Below are positions 6,343-6,632 of a stretch of DNA of 6,632 bases, piece after piece; positions within the stretch are counted from its first letter, which is position 1, and every line of letters begins with the position of its first letter. The stretch covers positions 1 through 6,632 of the forward strand of contig JAUPKM010000633.1 in NCBI GenBank assembly GCA_030837445.1, given 5' to 3'. This DNA comes from Actinomycetota bacterium. Its GTDB lineage: Bacteria; Actinomycetota; Actinomycetes; S36-B12; UBA10799. Position numbers and translations under genes: made by a program. The notes under the pieces are model-generated. The model searched no databases, had not been told where the DNA came from, and saw only the letters and a program-made list of their open reading frames with translations.

Positions 6343-6363
6343 CCCGTCACGCCTGGTGACGGG
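6343..6363 (+). terminator. Perfect hairpin between the GPP34 and permease genes
   Basis: CCCGTCAC (6343-6350) and GTGACGGG (6356-6363) form a perfect 8-bp stem around the loop GCCTG. It lies about 30 bases after the GPP34 stop and about 36 bases before the permease start. No strong T-run follows (TCCGGTTC), so it may be a partial terminator, an RNA-stability element, or, since the stem is also a dyad, a protein-binding site that sets permease expression apart from the upstream genes. Confidence 0.45.
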
Positions 6364-6399
6364 TCCGGTTCACCCATTCCTTCTTCGGGGAGAGAGTTC

Positions 6400-6632
6400 A
6401 TGGTTCGATCCACGCACGGTAGTGATCTCACGCAGGCGTTGGCCCGGGAACGGCTGGGCGTGCTGGGCGTGGTCTTCTTCGTCCTGGCGGCTGCCGCGCC
6501 CTTGACCGTCGTCGCAGGGACCCTGACGACCGCGTATGCGATCACAGGGAACAGGGCCCTGCCCCTGGCCTTCGCCGCCGTCGGCGTGGTCCTGGGCGTG
6601 TTCGCCGTCGGGTATGTGGCGATGGCCCGCCA
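6400..6632 (+). CDS. APC-family amino acid/polyamine permease, N-terminal part only
   Basis: The first 77 codons of an inner-membrane transporter that continues past the window. After a short cytoplasmic start, ALARERLGVLG leads into the first membrane helix (about 20-46), which carries FFVLAAAAPLTVVAGTLTTA, the family's typical unwound TM1 substrate- and ion-binding segment. The second helix runs over about 54-75 (LPLAFAAVGVVLGVFAVGY). The A-P-L-T-V-V-A-G stretch and the closing V-G-Y-V-A-M-A-R are characteristic of actinobacterial APC permeases of about 450-500 residues. The ATG at 6400 is supported by GGGGAG ending 7 nt upstream. It follows the GPP34 gene by 89 nt in the same direction, so it is probably the next gene of the same operon, perhaps with separate expression because of the hairpin between them. 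The substrate cannot be told from this portion. Confidence 0.88.
   Translation, partial: MVRSTHGSDLTQALARERLGVLGVVFFVLAAAAPLTVVAGTLTTAYAITGNRALPLAFAAVGVVLGVFAVGYVAMAR

Noticed and set aside
1..6632. CRISPR array, tRNA, rRNA or defence system
   Set aside because: No regularly spaced repeats with spacers, no tRNA cloverleaf or rRNA sequence, and no nuclease, toxin or defence motif were seen; the only array-like repeats are the 12-bp units at 4493-4524, which have no spacers.

Overview
The window looks like chromosomal DNA of a high-GC actinobacterium. The right half and the insertion sequence are strongly GC-rich in third codon positions. The gene families are also typical of Streptomyces- and Streptosporangium-type genomes: a long XRE regulator with a TPR-like tail, a DUF574-type S-adenosylmethionine methyltransferase, a bacterial GPP34 protein and an APC permease. 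The genus cannot be fixed from the sequence alone.

Left part (1-3259): this is AT-richer, sparsely coding DNA interrupted by a complete ISL3-family insertion sequence (about 540-1937). The element has 29/31 matching terminal inverted repeats, one intact minus-strand transposase, and a direct duplication of TTACATCGT on both sides. It landed inside a minus-strand gene for a small membrane-anchored protein. The main fragment (1927-2571) now runs into the IS terminal repeat and stops after a few foreign codons. Removing the IS and one target copy restores an open frame that continues into 478-539 and ends at a TAA. Around this gene, 1-477 and about 2620-3259 contain no gene I can recognise.

Right part (3260-6632): a minus-strand XRE/TPR regulator (3260-4483) is divergent from a plus-strand, apparently co-transcribed set: a DUF574-type methyltransferase (4767-5654), a GPP34 protein starting 17 nt after the methyltransferase stop (5672-6310), and, after an 89-nt gap with a perfect 8-bp hairpin, the N-terminus of an APC-family permease (6400 to the window end). 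Next to the regulator start are direct repeats of CTGGCCTACA with a 12-bp period (4493-4516, plus a partial third copy). They are a candidate operator for autoregulation or for control of the divergent operon.

How the genes work together is inference. The regulator probably controls itself and possibly the methyltransferase-GPP34-permease set, which pairs a small-molecule methyltransferase fold with a peripheral-membrane-type domain and an amino-acid or amine transporter. No CRISPR array, tRNA, rRNA or recognised defence system was seen.
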